Of a stretch of 64,000 nucleotides of DNA, positions 1 to 10,492 are shown piece after piece. Each line of letters begins with the position of its first letter. Position 1 is the stretch's first letter. Made by a program: the position numbers and the translations under genes. Origin of the DNA: Reclinomonas americana ATCC 50394 (lineage: Eukaryota; Jakobida; Jakobea; Jakobida); assembly GCA_048213135.1 (NCBI GenBank), contig PS015015.1, positions 187,007-251,006 of the forward strand. The letters are read 5' to 3'. The notes under the pieces are model-generated. The model was not told where the DNA came from and did not search any database. It worked only from the letters and a program-made list of their open reading frames with translations.

Positions 1-221
1 TCTTCTTCTTCGTCTTCGTCGCCATCGTCGACGCCATCGTCTTCTTCAAAATGCTCCACATCACCATCGCTGTCGACGGTGGCGTAGGGACTGGCGGCGG
101 CATCGGCATGCGACGATGAGCTCACAGAGAGCGAGTGAGCAAACTCAGGCGGCGGCAGTGGGACGTTTGCGCCCTCCACCTCGTCCGTGATACTCGAAGC
201 GGTGATCGCCCTGGATGACAT
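1..221 (-). CDS. N-terminal part of an unidentified acidic protein (runs off the left edge)
   Basis: An open frame starts at the ATG at 221 on the minus strand and reads about 73 codons to the window edge without a stop. It begins MSSRAITASSITDEVEG, continues through Ser/Ala/Pro-rich sequence, and ends in a run of Asp/Glu encoded by repeated GAC/GAA/GAG codons at 1-50. No domain can be recognised. The acidic tract is low complexity and gives no family assignment. The rest of the gene lies outside the window, so its length, introns and function are unknown. The start is the first ATG in the frame, and the sequence upstream of it is simple-sequence rich and looks non-coding. Confidence 0.5.
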   Translation of the reverse strand, partial: MSSRAITASSITDEVEGANVPLPPPEFAHSLSVSSSSHADAAASPYATVDSDGDVEHFEEDDGVDDGDEDEEE

Positions 222-802
222 GCGCTGCGCAGGAGCACGGAGTCAGGCAAACACACACACGCACAGAGAGAGACATGTCCCCGCGCAAGCAAACCTAAGT
301 TGACGCGTTGTAGTTGCTGTTGTTGATGGTGTGATAGAGGCGAGGGTGCCGCAGCAGGCAGTGGTCGACTCTTCTTTCTGACGCGAAGAAGCGGAGTTGT
401 TGTTGATGTTGTTGTTGTTGTTGTGCAGCAGCAGTTGCAGCAGTGTAGTTGTGGTTGTGGTTGACAGTCGATGTGTATGTGTGTTGTGTGGGGTGTGTTT
501 CTCATGTGAGGCACTGTTGTTGATGTTGGTCTTGGAGGGAGGAAGGAGAGTGTGGGGGGGAAAAGGGGGTTTCTTGTGTGTGTGTTGCGTGTGAGAATGC
601 AAGGTTTAGAACGACATGATTACGAGGGAACGACCAGGGAGACTAATGAGCGAGAGAGGGGGTGGATGTGCGATGAGTGGATTGTGTAAAAGAGGAGGGT
701 GGAGTGGAGGAGGTGAGCGCGTGGTCCCGATTAAGCTTCAGAGAAAGGAGCAAGCGGAAATTTTGCAGTACGCTTTTTTTGGCGCGAAAAGTTACACCAA
801 GA
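222..802. other. Intergenic region with GTT/GT simple repeats
   Basis: About 580 bp lie between the start of the minus-strand acidic gene and the CEP76 start. The stretch holds (GTT)n/(GCA)n-rich sequence around 390-450 and GT-rich sequence around 470-600. Open frames here are compositional, such as Thr/Asn/Val runs, and look non-coding. The two flanking genes diverge, so both promoters probably sit here. I see no clear TATA box. Confidence 0.5.
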
Positions 803-3631
803 ATGCTTCCCAACGCGCGGGTAAAGCAGCTGCGACAGGCGATCAGCGAGCTGCTGGACTCGCGAGGTACACGCTCACAGTGCCACATAGGAGATCGCTT
901 CTTTCGCTCACTCTCTCTCTTACAAAAGGTCTGTGGGATCCACTGCGCGATCTGATCGTGCGTCACGCGCCTGCGATTCTCGGCACACCGCCGCTCGCTG
1001 GTGCCGAGGCCGTCAGTGCATCGCCGTTGACTGAGAAGGGTGCGGTGTGAGTGGGGGCAAGCGATGAGGTGATCGGTCACTGATCGTAAACGCAGAGGTG
1101 TTGGAGCGAGTGATTGGATCGTTGCAGACCGAGACGCAGTGGTTGACGCGACAGTGGCCCAGTGATGTGTCGCGGCAGCCGGAGGACGCCGAAGTACATG
1201 CTGCTGCTGCTCGTTGCGCTGAGCGATTGACGCTTCGTCGTCGTATGTGTTCTCACGATCGTATGTGTGGGGCGACGCAGCGTACGTGGCGGCTCGGGCG
1301 GGCACTGCTGGCGTGCTGAGTGGCGGACCGCTGGCGCCCCCGCAGAGCCCCAATGCGTGGTACTTGCATTTCCGGCTGGAGGGCGGCTGTGCGTTTGTCG
1401 ATCTGCTGGCGGCGCAGGGTGATTCGGGATCGACCACACCCGATCAGTTTGTGCTCAGCGTGCAGTGCGGTGACACGGGTGAGCACACGATCGTGGAGGC
1501 GGTGCCGTTGGATGTGGAGCCGGCGTTCGCCGGGCACCTGGTGTTCCAGGTGCCCACGGTGGGACTGACGCCGCCGACAGCCGATGCATTGATCCAGAGG
1601 CCACGCGAGTTGTACTTGGTGCTGTTGCGACGGTCGGGTCGCTCTGGTCGCCTCTCGTTTGCGGCGTGTGCGCGGTACGACTGGCGCAAGGTATGCATGG
1701 CTAAGAGGGAGGTGACGAATCGGTGTTCGTGCGTTGAGCTGAACGGCATGACATGCAGGTGGCGTGTGGTGGTTCGGTGCGAGTGGCGATTGAGTTGTCG
1801 CAGTCGTATGGTGTGATCAATGCACGACTGGAGGCGCTCCCTCAAGCGCTGCCGTCGTACATTTCAGCCGATGTGTTGCACCAAAAGGTGACGAGTGCTG
1901 CGGCAAGAGGGTGGTTTGCTGGCACTGATTATCTTCTGTGCATGCAGATGGTGGACGAGGCCGACGCCATGGCAGCAGTCGAGGCCGAGGTACGCGCCTA
2001 CGCCGCGCAGTGGGTACGCGAGTTTCGCCAGACGCGATCCGAGAATGCGGTTTGTGTTGCTTGCTACGTGGGTGATGATCTTTGTTGAGACTGACACACG
2101 CGAGCGACAGTCGCGCTCCATGCGTTTCTTCGCCACTAACGAGGCCGGCGAACACCGACCACTGATCGCGTTTGTGAATCCACTACAGGCCGATCGGTGC
2201 GCGACGAATGAATGTGTGCTGCCAGTCTCTCCTCTTGTCGCTAATCTCGTGATTTCTGCAGTATGCTGGACTCGCCTCAGCATGCGGCTCGATTCGTGAG
2301 TCTCATTCCGTTTGAGCGAGAGGACGCAGCAGCGGGCGACGACGGCAGTATGGATGTGTGGCACTCGCTGCAGACGTTCTTGTGTCGGAAGCGAGGTCAG
2401 TGTGTTCGCGTGCACAGCCCCACATCCGTCCGCGGCACTCACATTGCGGTCGCAGGCGGCGTGGACTCGCATGCACTGCTGTTGTGCTCGCTGCTGCTGG
2501 GATTCGGGCTGGACGCCTACTGCTGTGTGGGCACCGTTGCTGGTGGGCGGCGGCACACTTGGGTGCTCACGCGCGCCAGCAACGGTCGCATCACCATGTG
2601 GGAGAGCCTGACGGGTGTGCGGTATCCGCTGGGCACGTCGCAGCACAATTTTGAGGATGTCTTTGTGCGTCATACCTTGCTTCCGCTCGTCACCACACCG
2701 ACAGCGTGTTGACATTCGATGTTCTGCGTGCAGACTTTGTTCAATCACGCGGTGATCTTGGCCAACATTCAGCCGCGCACTGTTGCGTACGCACACCGTG
2801 TCCTTGCATTCATCCGTGTGACCGACGCTCGGGCACAGTTGGTGAGCGAGTTGGACTGGGACCTGTACAACGAGGCGGCATGGAAGCGCACAAATGCCGA
2901 TCTAATGTCTCGTGTGCGCCACGAGCCACTGGTGCGACTGCGAGCGTCGACGCTGGATGTGGCGCAAGAGGAGCGCGTGTTGGAGACGGAACTGCGCAAG
3001 TCGATCGGCGACTATCGCGATCAGGAGGGGGTGCGATCCATTATAACTCGCCCGGCGTCGGTGCTGCGCTGCTGACATACGCTGCGTGTTGTCTCGGCAG
3101 TTGTCGGTGGTGTGGGACGACAGCCTGTCATACATGTTGGCTCCGGCCCTGGTCAGCTACGAGGCCGAGCTGACCCTGCAGCACCCCTCTGCCGCCCCGC
3201 TGCTCGGATCCGCCGACTTTGCCGAGGCGCTCACACACTCGGTGCCACAGCACCACGCGTTCAAGGTGCGGTGTACACGCCGCACAATCACAACCATCAA
3301 GAAGAAAGAAAGCGCTCACCCGCATGGACACAGGGCTACCCAACCGTCTCGCAACACCGTTCTGCCGCACGCATCCTCGCCTCCATGCTGAAGAACGACG
3401 CATGCAGCGCCATCCTCAACACCACGGGCGACACAGTGCGCTTTGCGCTGCGCTGCAAAGTCTTCCCCTATCCCGACGACACGTTGCGTCCGTCGAACAC
3501 CTCCGCGCAGTCTCCCCCCCTCGCCTCACCGAGACACACGCCCGCACTACAGAGTGGCCGTATGGACCATGCTGGCCGTGCGCTACCAAACGCACTCCAC
3601 GAGCGCCGCAGGAGGAAGCAAGAGCATGTAA
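803..3631 (+). CDS. CEP76: Centrosomal protein CEP76 (C2 + transglutaminase-like fold)
   Basis: Orthologue of CEP76, a centriolar protein that in animals restrains centriole reduplication. The start at 803 gives MLPNARVKQLRQAISELL, and exon 1 ends in phase 1 at a GT near 866. Family blocks then appear in order: a C2-like segment (about 1360-1690), QWVREFRQTRSENAV (about 2008), AARFVSLIPFERE (about 2284), WHSLQTFLCRKRG (about 2358), DSHALLLCSLLLGFGLDAY from 2465, ITMWESLTG (about 2590), SVVWDDSLSYMLAPAL (about 3103) and the C-terminal VAVWTMLAVRYQ (about 3555). Family members read GDCEDHA at the site of the transglutaminase-like Cys. Here the spliced reading is GGVDSHA, so that Cys appears absent. 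Whether this domain is catalytic in any CEP76 is doubtful. Many short introns interrupt the gene. It converges on LSM8, 75 bp away. Confidence 0.9.
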
Positions 3632-3706
3632 AAAAACACCAGATCATGTCTTCCAACGAGGCGTCACATTCACAATTCTCTCGCCACACTCACACGCGTA
3701 CATGCA

Positions 3707-4275
3707 TCAATGTACGACAGGCTTCAGCGGCTCCACCACCATCTCATCCCAGTTGATCTGCGAGTCCAGCGCCTCATCGACCTCGCCAATCAATGCACTG
3801 TGCATGCAAGCAGTGAGCACGCGCGCGTTGCGCGCGAGAATGCAAACAACACACACGAAACATGTTGTCTCCACGAATGATAAACAGGCCGAGTACTTCT
3901 TGCTCTGTTGGTGCGTTGGCTGCACACACGGAGAGAGTGTGTGTGTGTGTGAGAGAGAGAGACGTATTGCAAGTGGACGAGACAACACACACCATTGTGC
4001 ACACGCTCAATCGAGTTCTCCAGAATGACATTGATGGCCTGATCAAAGCCCTTCAGGTGGCCCTGACACGCATCAGCAACACACACACAGTGAGCACACA
4101 ACACGCGAGAGATATGAGTAAAGAAGACGAAACCACAATGTGTCGGCCATCATTGGTGATCAGCGTCACCGTGCCTGTGAGTGAGAGAGAGAGAGAAGTG
4201 AGCGGCATGCAAGACAGAGGCAAAGAGCACAAGAGTGGCGAAACGATCAAGTAGTGTCTCCAACCCGTCGGCCAT
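3707..4275 (-). CDS. LSM8: U6 snRNA-associated Sm-like protein LSm8
   Basis: Small Sm-fold protein that defines the nuclear LSm2-8 ring binding the 3' end of U6 snRNA. The gene reconstructs into five exons. Exon 1 (4275-4245) encodes MADGLETLLDR. Next come TVTLITNDGRHIV, GHLKGFDQAINVILENSIER, a segment ending EVLGLFIIRGDN, and the last exon IALIGEVDEALD to the stop at 3707. The Sm1 motif and the Sm2 motif (IRGDN) are intact, and the length of about 95-100 aa is normal for LSm8. Introns are full of (CA)n/(CT)n. The start codon is fixed because exon 1 joins exon 2 in phase at the first family-conserved residue. LSM8 diverges from SPTLC1, with 150 bp between start codons. Confidence 0.93.
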
Positions 4276-4425
4276 TGCACAAGTGAAGGACGATCGTCCT
4301 GTGCCTTCCTCGTGCGTGCGTGGTGAGCGAGCGACGAGTGTGCGCAGTGTGCACGTGCATACAGTGTGTAACAGTTGTGTGTCTTACGCGCACAGGTCTG
4401 TCTCTCTCTCTCTTCGCCTTTTGTC
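4276..4425. promoter_or_regulatory. Divergent promoter region of LSM8 and SPTLC1
   Basis: Only 150 bp separate the two start codons, so both promoters and 5' leaders must fit here. The stretch holds GTG-rich sequence and a (CT)n tract at about 4398-4415. I recognise no TATA-like element. Confidence 0.4.
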
Positions 4426-6351
4426 ATGGAGAACGCCGTCGCGTGGTTGTGGTCGTCGCTGCAGTACCAGTTCGAGCACCACCCTGTGCACTTGGGTTGC
4501 GTAACTACCACCACCACCTACACACGCACACACAGCGCAAGCAAACAAGCAAGAATGTGTGAGAAGAGAGAGGCGCGCTGCAACTCACTCTCTCACTGTC
4601 ACAGTGCTGGAGTTCCTCTTTGTGACGTTTATCCTGTACCTGCTGCCACAACGCTCGTTCCGCCCCTCGACAAAGAACCCCGATCAGCTCACCAAGGAGG
4701 TAATCCGCGCGCGCGCACACGTGTTTGTGCAACATGTCGTTCGTGATCACTCACACACGTGTCACACACACAAAGGAACGCGATGAGCTGATTGACTTGT
4801 GGGAACCCAAACCACTCATCCCGCACGATGAGCGCGTGCAAAAGTTCGACATGAAGGTCGTCGAAGGGTGAGTGATCACTCCTCTGTTGAGTCGAGTCTC
4901 TCTCGCCAGTGATTGACTGCTGTCTTGTGGTTGTAAAGGAGCTGCGGTGAGCGTGTTGTGGTCAACGGGAAGCACGCTGTCAACTTTGCCTCGTACAACT
5001 TCCTCGGCTTCCTCGGCGACGAGGACATTAACCGTGCGTGCACGACTGCGTTGCACACGTATGGCGTCGGAGCGTGCGGACCGCGCGGCTTTTACGGCAC
5101 CATTGGTCAGTGTCCCCTGTGCGCGTGCCTCTCTATACCTGTCTCTTACCTTGTGAGTTGGCGATCAGATGTGCATCTGCGACAGGAGCAGCTGCTGGCG
5201 CGTTTCATGGGCACGCAGGAGGCGATTCTGTACTCGTACGATTTCGCCACCATCTCCAGTGTGATTCCGGCGTTCTTGAAGCGCGATGATGTGATTGTCG
5301 TCGACGAGTGTGCCAATCATGCGGTGAAGACAGGCGCGATGCTGTCGCGCTCGCGTGTGCTGTTCTTCCGCCACAACGACATGCAGCATCTGGAGGAGTT
5401 GCTGAAGCAGGTGACGGCGCCCAGCAAGACCAAGAAGCCGCTCAATCGTCGGTTCATTGTGGTCGAGGGACTGTACCAGAACTCGGGTGGTGCGTGTGCA
5501 CAGCTGCAGGGGAGAAAAGGAGCGATCTGACTGAGGAGTGCCTGCGCAGATTTGTGCCCGCTGCCCGACATTGTGCGTCTGAAGAACAAGTACAAGTTCC
5601 GCCTGGCCATGGACGACTCGTTTGGCATCGGCACTCTCGGTCGCACCGGCCGCGGCACGTGCGAGCACTTTGGCATTGACGTGGAGGAGGTGGACATTAT
5701 CACTGGTTCGCTGTCGAATTCGTTTGCCGCAGTGGGCGGCTTTTGCGTCGGCAGCCACGTGGTTTGCGATCATCAGGTTTGTTGTCTGTTTGTTTTTGTG
5801 TCTCCTCGATGCGTCGCTTCGTGATTGCTAACTGTGGGGTCGCAGCGTCTGTCTGGCACCGGCTACGTGTTCTCTGCAGCGCTGCCGCCGTACCTGTCGG
5901 CCGCCGGCATTGCGGCGATGAACAAGCTGATTGACCGACCAGAGAGCGTGCAGCAGCTGGAGAGTTGCGACGACCCTTGCCCGTGCCTTTTGGGTCTCCA
6001 TTCGTCTCAACCCGCGTGGGATGTACAGAGAACACACAGACGCTGCGTGAGGAGCTGGCCAACCTGGAGGAGCACGGTCTGGTGGTGTCGGGCGATGCCA
6101 ACTCGCCGCTGATCCACCTGCGACTGAAGCGATCACGCGGCTCACGCGACGCCGACTACGACCTGCTGGAGACATTCGTGTCCAAGGCACTGGACCGAGG
6201 AATCGCACTGACGACGGCCAAGTACACGCCACTGGAGAGCCACCCACCGCCACCGAGCATCCGCATGTGCGTGTCGGTGAAGCACACGCCGAATGACTTG
6301 TCGGAGGCCGCCAACGTCGTCAAGCAGCTGGCCCGCGAATTGGTCGCATAG
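4426..6351 (+). CDS. SPTLC1: Serine palmitoyltransferase subunit 1 (non-catalytic LCB1 subunit)
   Basis: Subunit of the ER enzyme that condenses L-serine with palmitoyl-CoA, the first step of sphingolipid synthesis. From the ATG at 4426 the protein has a short luminal start, a membrane segment (LEFLFVTFILYLLP, about 4607-4650) and then the alpha-oxoamine-synthase fold. Visible blocks are NFASYNFLGFLGDEDINRA, YGVGACGPRGFYGT (including the Cys position mutated in human neuropathy), MDDSFGIGTLGRTGRG and SLSNSFAAVGGFCVG. In the last block Asn stands where catalytic paralogues have the PLP-binding Lys. That marks this as the LCB1-type subunit, which must pair with an LCB2 encoded elsewhere. The C-terminus ends KQLARELVA at 6351. 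At least seven short introns are inferable. Confidence 0.95.
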
Positions 6352-6477
6352 AGTGGGGGGAAGCACGTATAGGAGCAGGAGGATGTGCATGGAAATCATT
6401 TATAAAGACGTCGTTGTGAAGAAGTCCTGTGGGATTGGCCTCCACCGACCGACTGTGCGTGTGTGTAAGAGAGAGCA

Positions 6478-8287
6478 ATGATCTTCTTGAGGAAACTCGG
6501 CCGGCCCTCGGCTCACCGTGAAGGTTGGCGCACGCGCACGACACAGACACTGAGAGTCGCACACACGCACATTCTTCTCTCAATCACTCTCTCTCTCTCT
6601 CACTCGTCCTATGAATGCATGTGCATGTGCATGTGTGTGTGCATGCGTGTGTGCATTATCACCCCACACGTGCTCTGTGTGTGCACACAAGCGCGTCTGC
6701 AGAGTGGAGAGTGGCACCATGTCTCACTCACTCACTTGCACACACACACACACAGCTCTCCTGCGCAACCTCGTCACCGCGCTGGTCAAGCACGAGCAGA
6801 TCATCACCACACTGCCCAAGGGCAAGGAGCTCAAGCGAGTCGCCGATCAGCTTGTCACACTGGTAATCTTACTCTCTATGAGTCTCTCTCTCTCAGTCTC
6901 TCGTGTGTCTCATATGCAGTCTGCAGGCCAAGCAAAACACTCTGGCCTCTCGTCGTCGCGCTCTTGGTTACATTTACGAGCCTGATGTGGTGAAGAAGCT
7001 CTTTGCGGAGTTCCCGTTGAGATATGCGCAACGGAATGGGTGCGTTGGGGAGGAGGGGAAGGGAGAGAGNNNNNNNNNNNNNNNNNNNNNNNNNNNNNNN
7101 NNNNNNNNNNNNNNNNNNNNNNNNNNNNNNNNNNNNNNNNNNNNNNNNNNNNNNNNNNNNNNNNNNNNNNNNNNNNNNNNNNNNNNNNNNNNNNNNNNNN
7201 NNNNNNNNNNNNNNNNNNNNNNNNNNNNNNNNNNNNNNNNNNNNNNNNNNNNNNNNNNNNNNNNNNNNNNNNNNNNNNNNNNNNNNNNNNNNNNNNNNNN
7301 NNNNNNNNNNNNNNNNNNNNNNNNNNNNNNNNNNNNNNNNNNNNNNNNNNNNNNNNNNNNNNNNNNNNNNNNNNNNNNNNNNNNNNNNNNNNNNNNNNNN
7401 NNNNNNNNNNNNNNNNNNNNNNNNNNNNNNNNNNNNNNNNNNNNNNNNNNNNNNNNNNNNNNNNNNNNNNNNNNNNNNNNNNNNNNNNNNNNNNNNNNNN
7501 NNNNNNNNNNNNNNNNNNNNNNNNNNNNNNNNNNNNNNNNNNNNNNNNNNNNNNNNNNNNNNNNNNNNNNNNNNNNNNNNNNNNNNNNNNNNNNNNNNNN
7601 NNNNNNNNNNGAGAGAGAGAGAGAGAGAGGTGGGAGGAAAGGGGAGAGGAGAGGCTTCTGCATGGTTCCGTGAGTAGTGGGCTGCCCTGAGCCAACTGAC
7701 TGCAGCGATCGAAGAGACCACGCAGAGCGAGAAAGGACTCGCAGAAAGGAGACGTAGCGATTGATGCAGCGAGACAGCGAACTGCAACGATGGAACAAGT
7801 AATGCACGTGGAGAGACTGCACGCGCAACTGCGCTAGCAGCCAGAGAGAGCCATCAGAGAAGATAGAGCGACGCGTGCATTGACATCGAACTTGGGAACG
7901 ATACTGCAAGCAGCCAGAGATCCATCTTCGAAGACAGAGCGATTCATGCAGAGAGACAGCAACTGCAACGAGGTAACGAGCAACTGCAGGAGTATACGCA
8001 CATGGACACACTAGAATCAGAGCGATGACTGCAGTGAGACGACGAACCGCATCGACTCCCTTTTCGTACGCTCACATCGCCCTCCCTCTCTTCCCCTTTC
8101 CGTGCTCAGTGGATACACCCGCGTGCTGCGCATGGAGAACCGACGAGGCGACAACGCCCCCATGTGCCTCGTCGAGTATGTCGATCGTCCTGCCAAGCCC
8201 ACCACCACCACCACCACCTCGCCCAGTACCATCACCACCACCGCCACCACCACAAAGGCACAACAGCCACAACTTGCATCCTCATGA
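6478..8287 (+). CDS. MRPL17: Mitochondrial ribosomal protein bL17m (with assembly gap)
   Basis: Large-subunit ribosomal protein of the bL17 family. Exon 1 (6478-6523) encodes [15 protein letters not shown] and splices in phase 1 to exon 2 at 6756 ([16 protein letters not shown]). A further exon reads [18 protein letters not shown] and on to [15 protein letters not shown] 541-N gap (7070-7610) and odd repeat-rich sequence follow. The final exon from about 8108 encodes [18 protein letters not shown], the canonical bL17 C-terminal block, then a Thr-rich tail ending at 8287. The intron holding the gap is at least 1 kb, far longer than its neighbours, and the phase across it does not close simply. 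A small exon may therefore be hidden in the gap. A mitochondrial rather than bacterial source is inferred from the introns. Confidence 0.9.
7070..7610. other. Assembly gap (541 N) flanked by GA-rich sequence
   Basis: Unresolved bases inside the long MRPL17 intron. The left edge is GGGAGAGAG and the right edge is (GA)n, so a purine microsatellite probably broke the assembly. Confidence 0.9.
7741..8010. repeat. Degenerate tandem repeats inside the MRPL17 intron
   Basis: Imperfect repeated segments are visible. 7756-7790 and 7938-7971 share the pattern AGCGATT-ATGCAG-GAGACAGC-AACTGCAACGA. 7837-7872 and 7909-7944 share GCAGCCAGAGA followed by CCATC and GA-GA-AGAGCGA. Motifs such as AACTGC and AGAGAC recur throughout. 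The composition differs from the CT/GT-rich introns around it. Function is unknown; it may be a decayed minisatellite. Confidence 0.5.
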
Positions 8288-8636
8288 TAGACCATTCTTT
8301 CGCTCACTTCGCGATTCCCTCTCGGCCGAGAGAGCAGTAAAAAAACACAACAATCAGCTCATCAACTACATCACCATACAGGCGACGATGATTGCAACAC
8401 TTGCTGCTTTTTTTGCTCAATATCAGCATTCGTTCGACCGTCGCGCATTGGGCGACGAGCGGACGCCCTTGCATACGTAGCAGCACCCCCCGAAAGGAGT
8501 TGACGACGGAGGCAAGTGAAACAACGTCGCACAACAGGACAACCTCCTTGTCGCTTTCGCTAACTCCGTCGTTTACCGCCGGTGCGGGGCGGGCTGATAA
8601 CACATTCACAAACAACACAAAAATTCGACGATTCTC
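8288..8636. other. Intergenic region, no gene seen
   Basis: About 350 bp lie between the MRPL17 stop and the next start codon. I see no conserved reading frame and no RNA gene. The stretch should hold the MRPL17 3' end and the promoter of the acidic gene at 8637. Confidence 0.5.
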
Positions 8637-8926
8637 ATGGAGCGCTCACCATCTCGATCACGGGCGCACAAGGACGACGACGAGGAGGAGGAGGAGGATG
8701 AGGATGTGCCCATGATGGCCTCTGCGGCGATTGAGGCCGCCACTGCGCGCAAGGAAGAGGAAGAGGAGGAGGAGAGTCGAGTGCGTGTGAAGAAGGAGCG
8801 CGTGGCCAAGAAGCGGCCGCGCGATGAGGAGGAGCATGGGGGTGATAGTGGCAGTGGAGGAGGAGGAGCAGGAGGAGAGTCGTCATCATCAGCAGCAGCA
8901 GCAGCAGCAGCGGGTGCGGATGACGA
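8637..8926 (+). CDS. N-terminus of an acidic/basic low-complexity protein, probably nuclear (cut by gap)
   Basis: The frame opens at ATG 8637 (MERSPSRSRAHKDDDEEEEE) and stays open to the 370-N gap at 8927. The content is alternating low complexity: an RS-like start, Asp/Glu runs, a basic stretch KKERVAKKRPR that resembles a nuclear localisation signal, a Gly/Ser linker and an Ala run encoded by GCA repeats. No folded domain is present before the gap, so the family cannot be named. A nuclear role is inferred only from composition. The gene must end inside the gap, because the sequence to its right belongs to a minus-strand gene. Confidence 0.55.
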
Positions 8927-9296
8927 NNNNNNNNNNNNNNNNNNNNNNNNNNNNNNNNNNNNNNNNNNNNNNNNNNNNNNNNNNNNNNNNNNNNNNNNNN
9001 NNNNNNNNNNNNNNNNNNNNNNNNNNNNNNNNNNNNNNNNNNNNNNNNNNNNNNNNNNNNNNNNNNNNNNNNNNNNNNNNNNNNNNNNNNNNNNNNNNNN
9101 NNNNNNNNNNNNNNNNNNNNNNNNNNNNNNNNNNNNNNNNNNNNNNNNNNNNNNNNNNNNNNNNNNNNNNNNNNNNNNNNNNNNNNNNNNNNNNNNNNNN
9201 NNNNNNNNNNNNNNNNNNNNNNNNNNNNNNNNNNNNNNNNNNNNNNNNNNNNNNNNNNNNNNNNNNNNNNNNNNNNNNNNNNNNNNNNNNNNNNNN
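8927..9296. other. Assembly gap (370 N) hiding two convergent gene ends
   Basis: This N-run removes the 3' part of the plus-strand acidic gene at 8637 and the 3' end of the minus-strand LON-domain gene. Confidence 0.9.
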
Positions 9297-10416
9297 ATCG
9301 CCAACAGCCACGTCCAACAGGTCGTTCAGCTTGCGGTAGCGAGCTAACGGAGTGTTGAGTTGTAGCAGTTCGAGGTACGTGGGGCGGTTGCTGGACAGAA
9401 CAGCCTGCGAGATGGGAGAGGGGCAGTGAGGGCGGAGAGCCATGAGTGGAGAAGGATGAGACGAGCACGCACCGTGAGCACGCTGCAACACCAGAACGAG
9501 TGCACTGTCTTGTCGGACGGGTCGGGCTCGTCGCCGTAGTGGTCCACCAGCTGGTCCCTGTGGCGGTGCAGTGACGATCAGACGACGAGCATGCAGGCAT
9601 GAGACTTCTCGAAGACGAACCGCGCATTAGGATTGAGACTATTGAGGAAAATGCGGATCCTGCGGGTGATGCGCTCGTACGCGCCTAATGAGGACTCCTC
9701 GTCCTCGCAGTCCATTCGTGCGTCGTCGCAATCAGGGGCCGAACGAGCTGCCGATGACGGACCGGCATCTCCTGACGAGTCGCACGGGGGGCGTGTTGTT
9801 GAGCGAGGCTGCGTCGGGTCGGCGACATCATCGATCCAGTCGACAGCTGCGAAGAGAGGAGTCAGCGAAACGAATACACAAGGGTGCATGCACATGCACC
9901 ACATTGCTCACCAGCCACTGTGTAGCCGTCGACCTCCCACGCTCTACGCAACGACAACACAATATGAGGAGTGAGTGGCCACAAGTGCATGTACTGTGTT
10001 GTTGGAGGTCGCGAGAGACGCACCTCTGTACTCGGAAGCGACGACGGCCAACCGTGCGGATGAATAACCTGCCGTCGGGAAGCTGATCGAGGAGGTTGAG
10101 TGACAACACAAGAGTGCGGCAGTCAGCAAACGGTGAAATGCACCTGGAAGTACTCGTCGACCTCAACCATGGTTCCAATGCTATCTTGCAGTTGTGCCAT
10201 GACACCGAATGAGCGAGATGCTTGTAGCACCCTGTAGAACAGAGCGAGTGAGTGGGGGAATAAGGTGAGTGCATGCACACACAATTCGTACCGGCGAAGC
10301 ATGAGCCGATATCGAGGCTCGAAAACATGCAGCGGAAGCCCACTGCCCGGAAAACAGCTGCACGATCCTTCCGTGAGAAATCTATGGTGGTGAACGTGCG
10401 ACGAAAACGCCACACG
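9297..10416 (-). CDS. LON substrate-binding-domain protein (both ends in gaps)
   Basis: The minus-strand exons match the N-terminal (substrate-binding) domain of the Lon family. The first visible exon gives FPGSGLPLHVFEPRYRLMLR near 10350-10300, the hallmark of this domain. Next come SFGVMAQLQDSIGTMVEVDE (about 10210-10145), LPDGRLFIRTVGRRRFRVQ (about 10085-10030), WEVDGYTVA joined to VDWIDDVADP (about 9940-9820), a disordered Ser/Asp-rich insert, ITRRIRIFLNSLNPNARF (about 9670-9612), DKTVHSFWCCSVL, and LSSNRPTYLELLQLNTPLA before the gap at 9296. No AAA+ or protease domain is seen, so a LONRF-like or stand-alone LON-domain protein is more likely than the Lon protease, but the missing ends leave this open. 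The 20-N gap at 10417 removes its start. Confidence 0.75.
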
Positions 10417-10436
10417 NNNNNNNNNNNNNNNNNNNN
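10417..10436. other. 20-N gap, probable contig join
   Basis: Exactly 20 N separate two incomplete minus-strand genes: a prohibitin 5' end on the right and a LON-domain gene lacking its 5' end on the left. The gap is likely a placeholder of unknown true size. Confidence 0.7.
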
Positions 10437-10492
10437 GGGGTCGGAATGCAAGGCAAGCAACGAATGGTGCAGGCACACACAGACTGACTGAC

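Noticed and set aside
122-602. Two overlapping minus-strand frames rich in His/Thr/Asn
   Set aside because: They read the antisense of GTT and GT simple repeats and overlap the acidic gene start; nothing is conserved.
643-1437. 264-codon minus-strand frame antisense to CEP76
   Set aside because: The plus strand carries recognisable CEP76 exons with correct splice sites; the antisense frame is Arg/Ser/His-rich shadow sequence.
4426-6351. SPTLC1 frame as a catalytic alpha-oxoamine synthase (for example ALAS or KBL)
   Set aside because: The PLP Lys position is Asn (SLSNSF) and the N-terminal membrane segment matches the non-catalytic LCB1 subunit.
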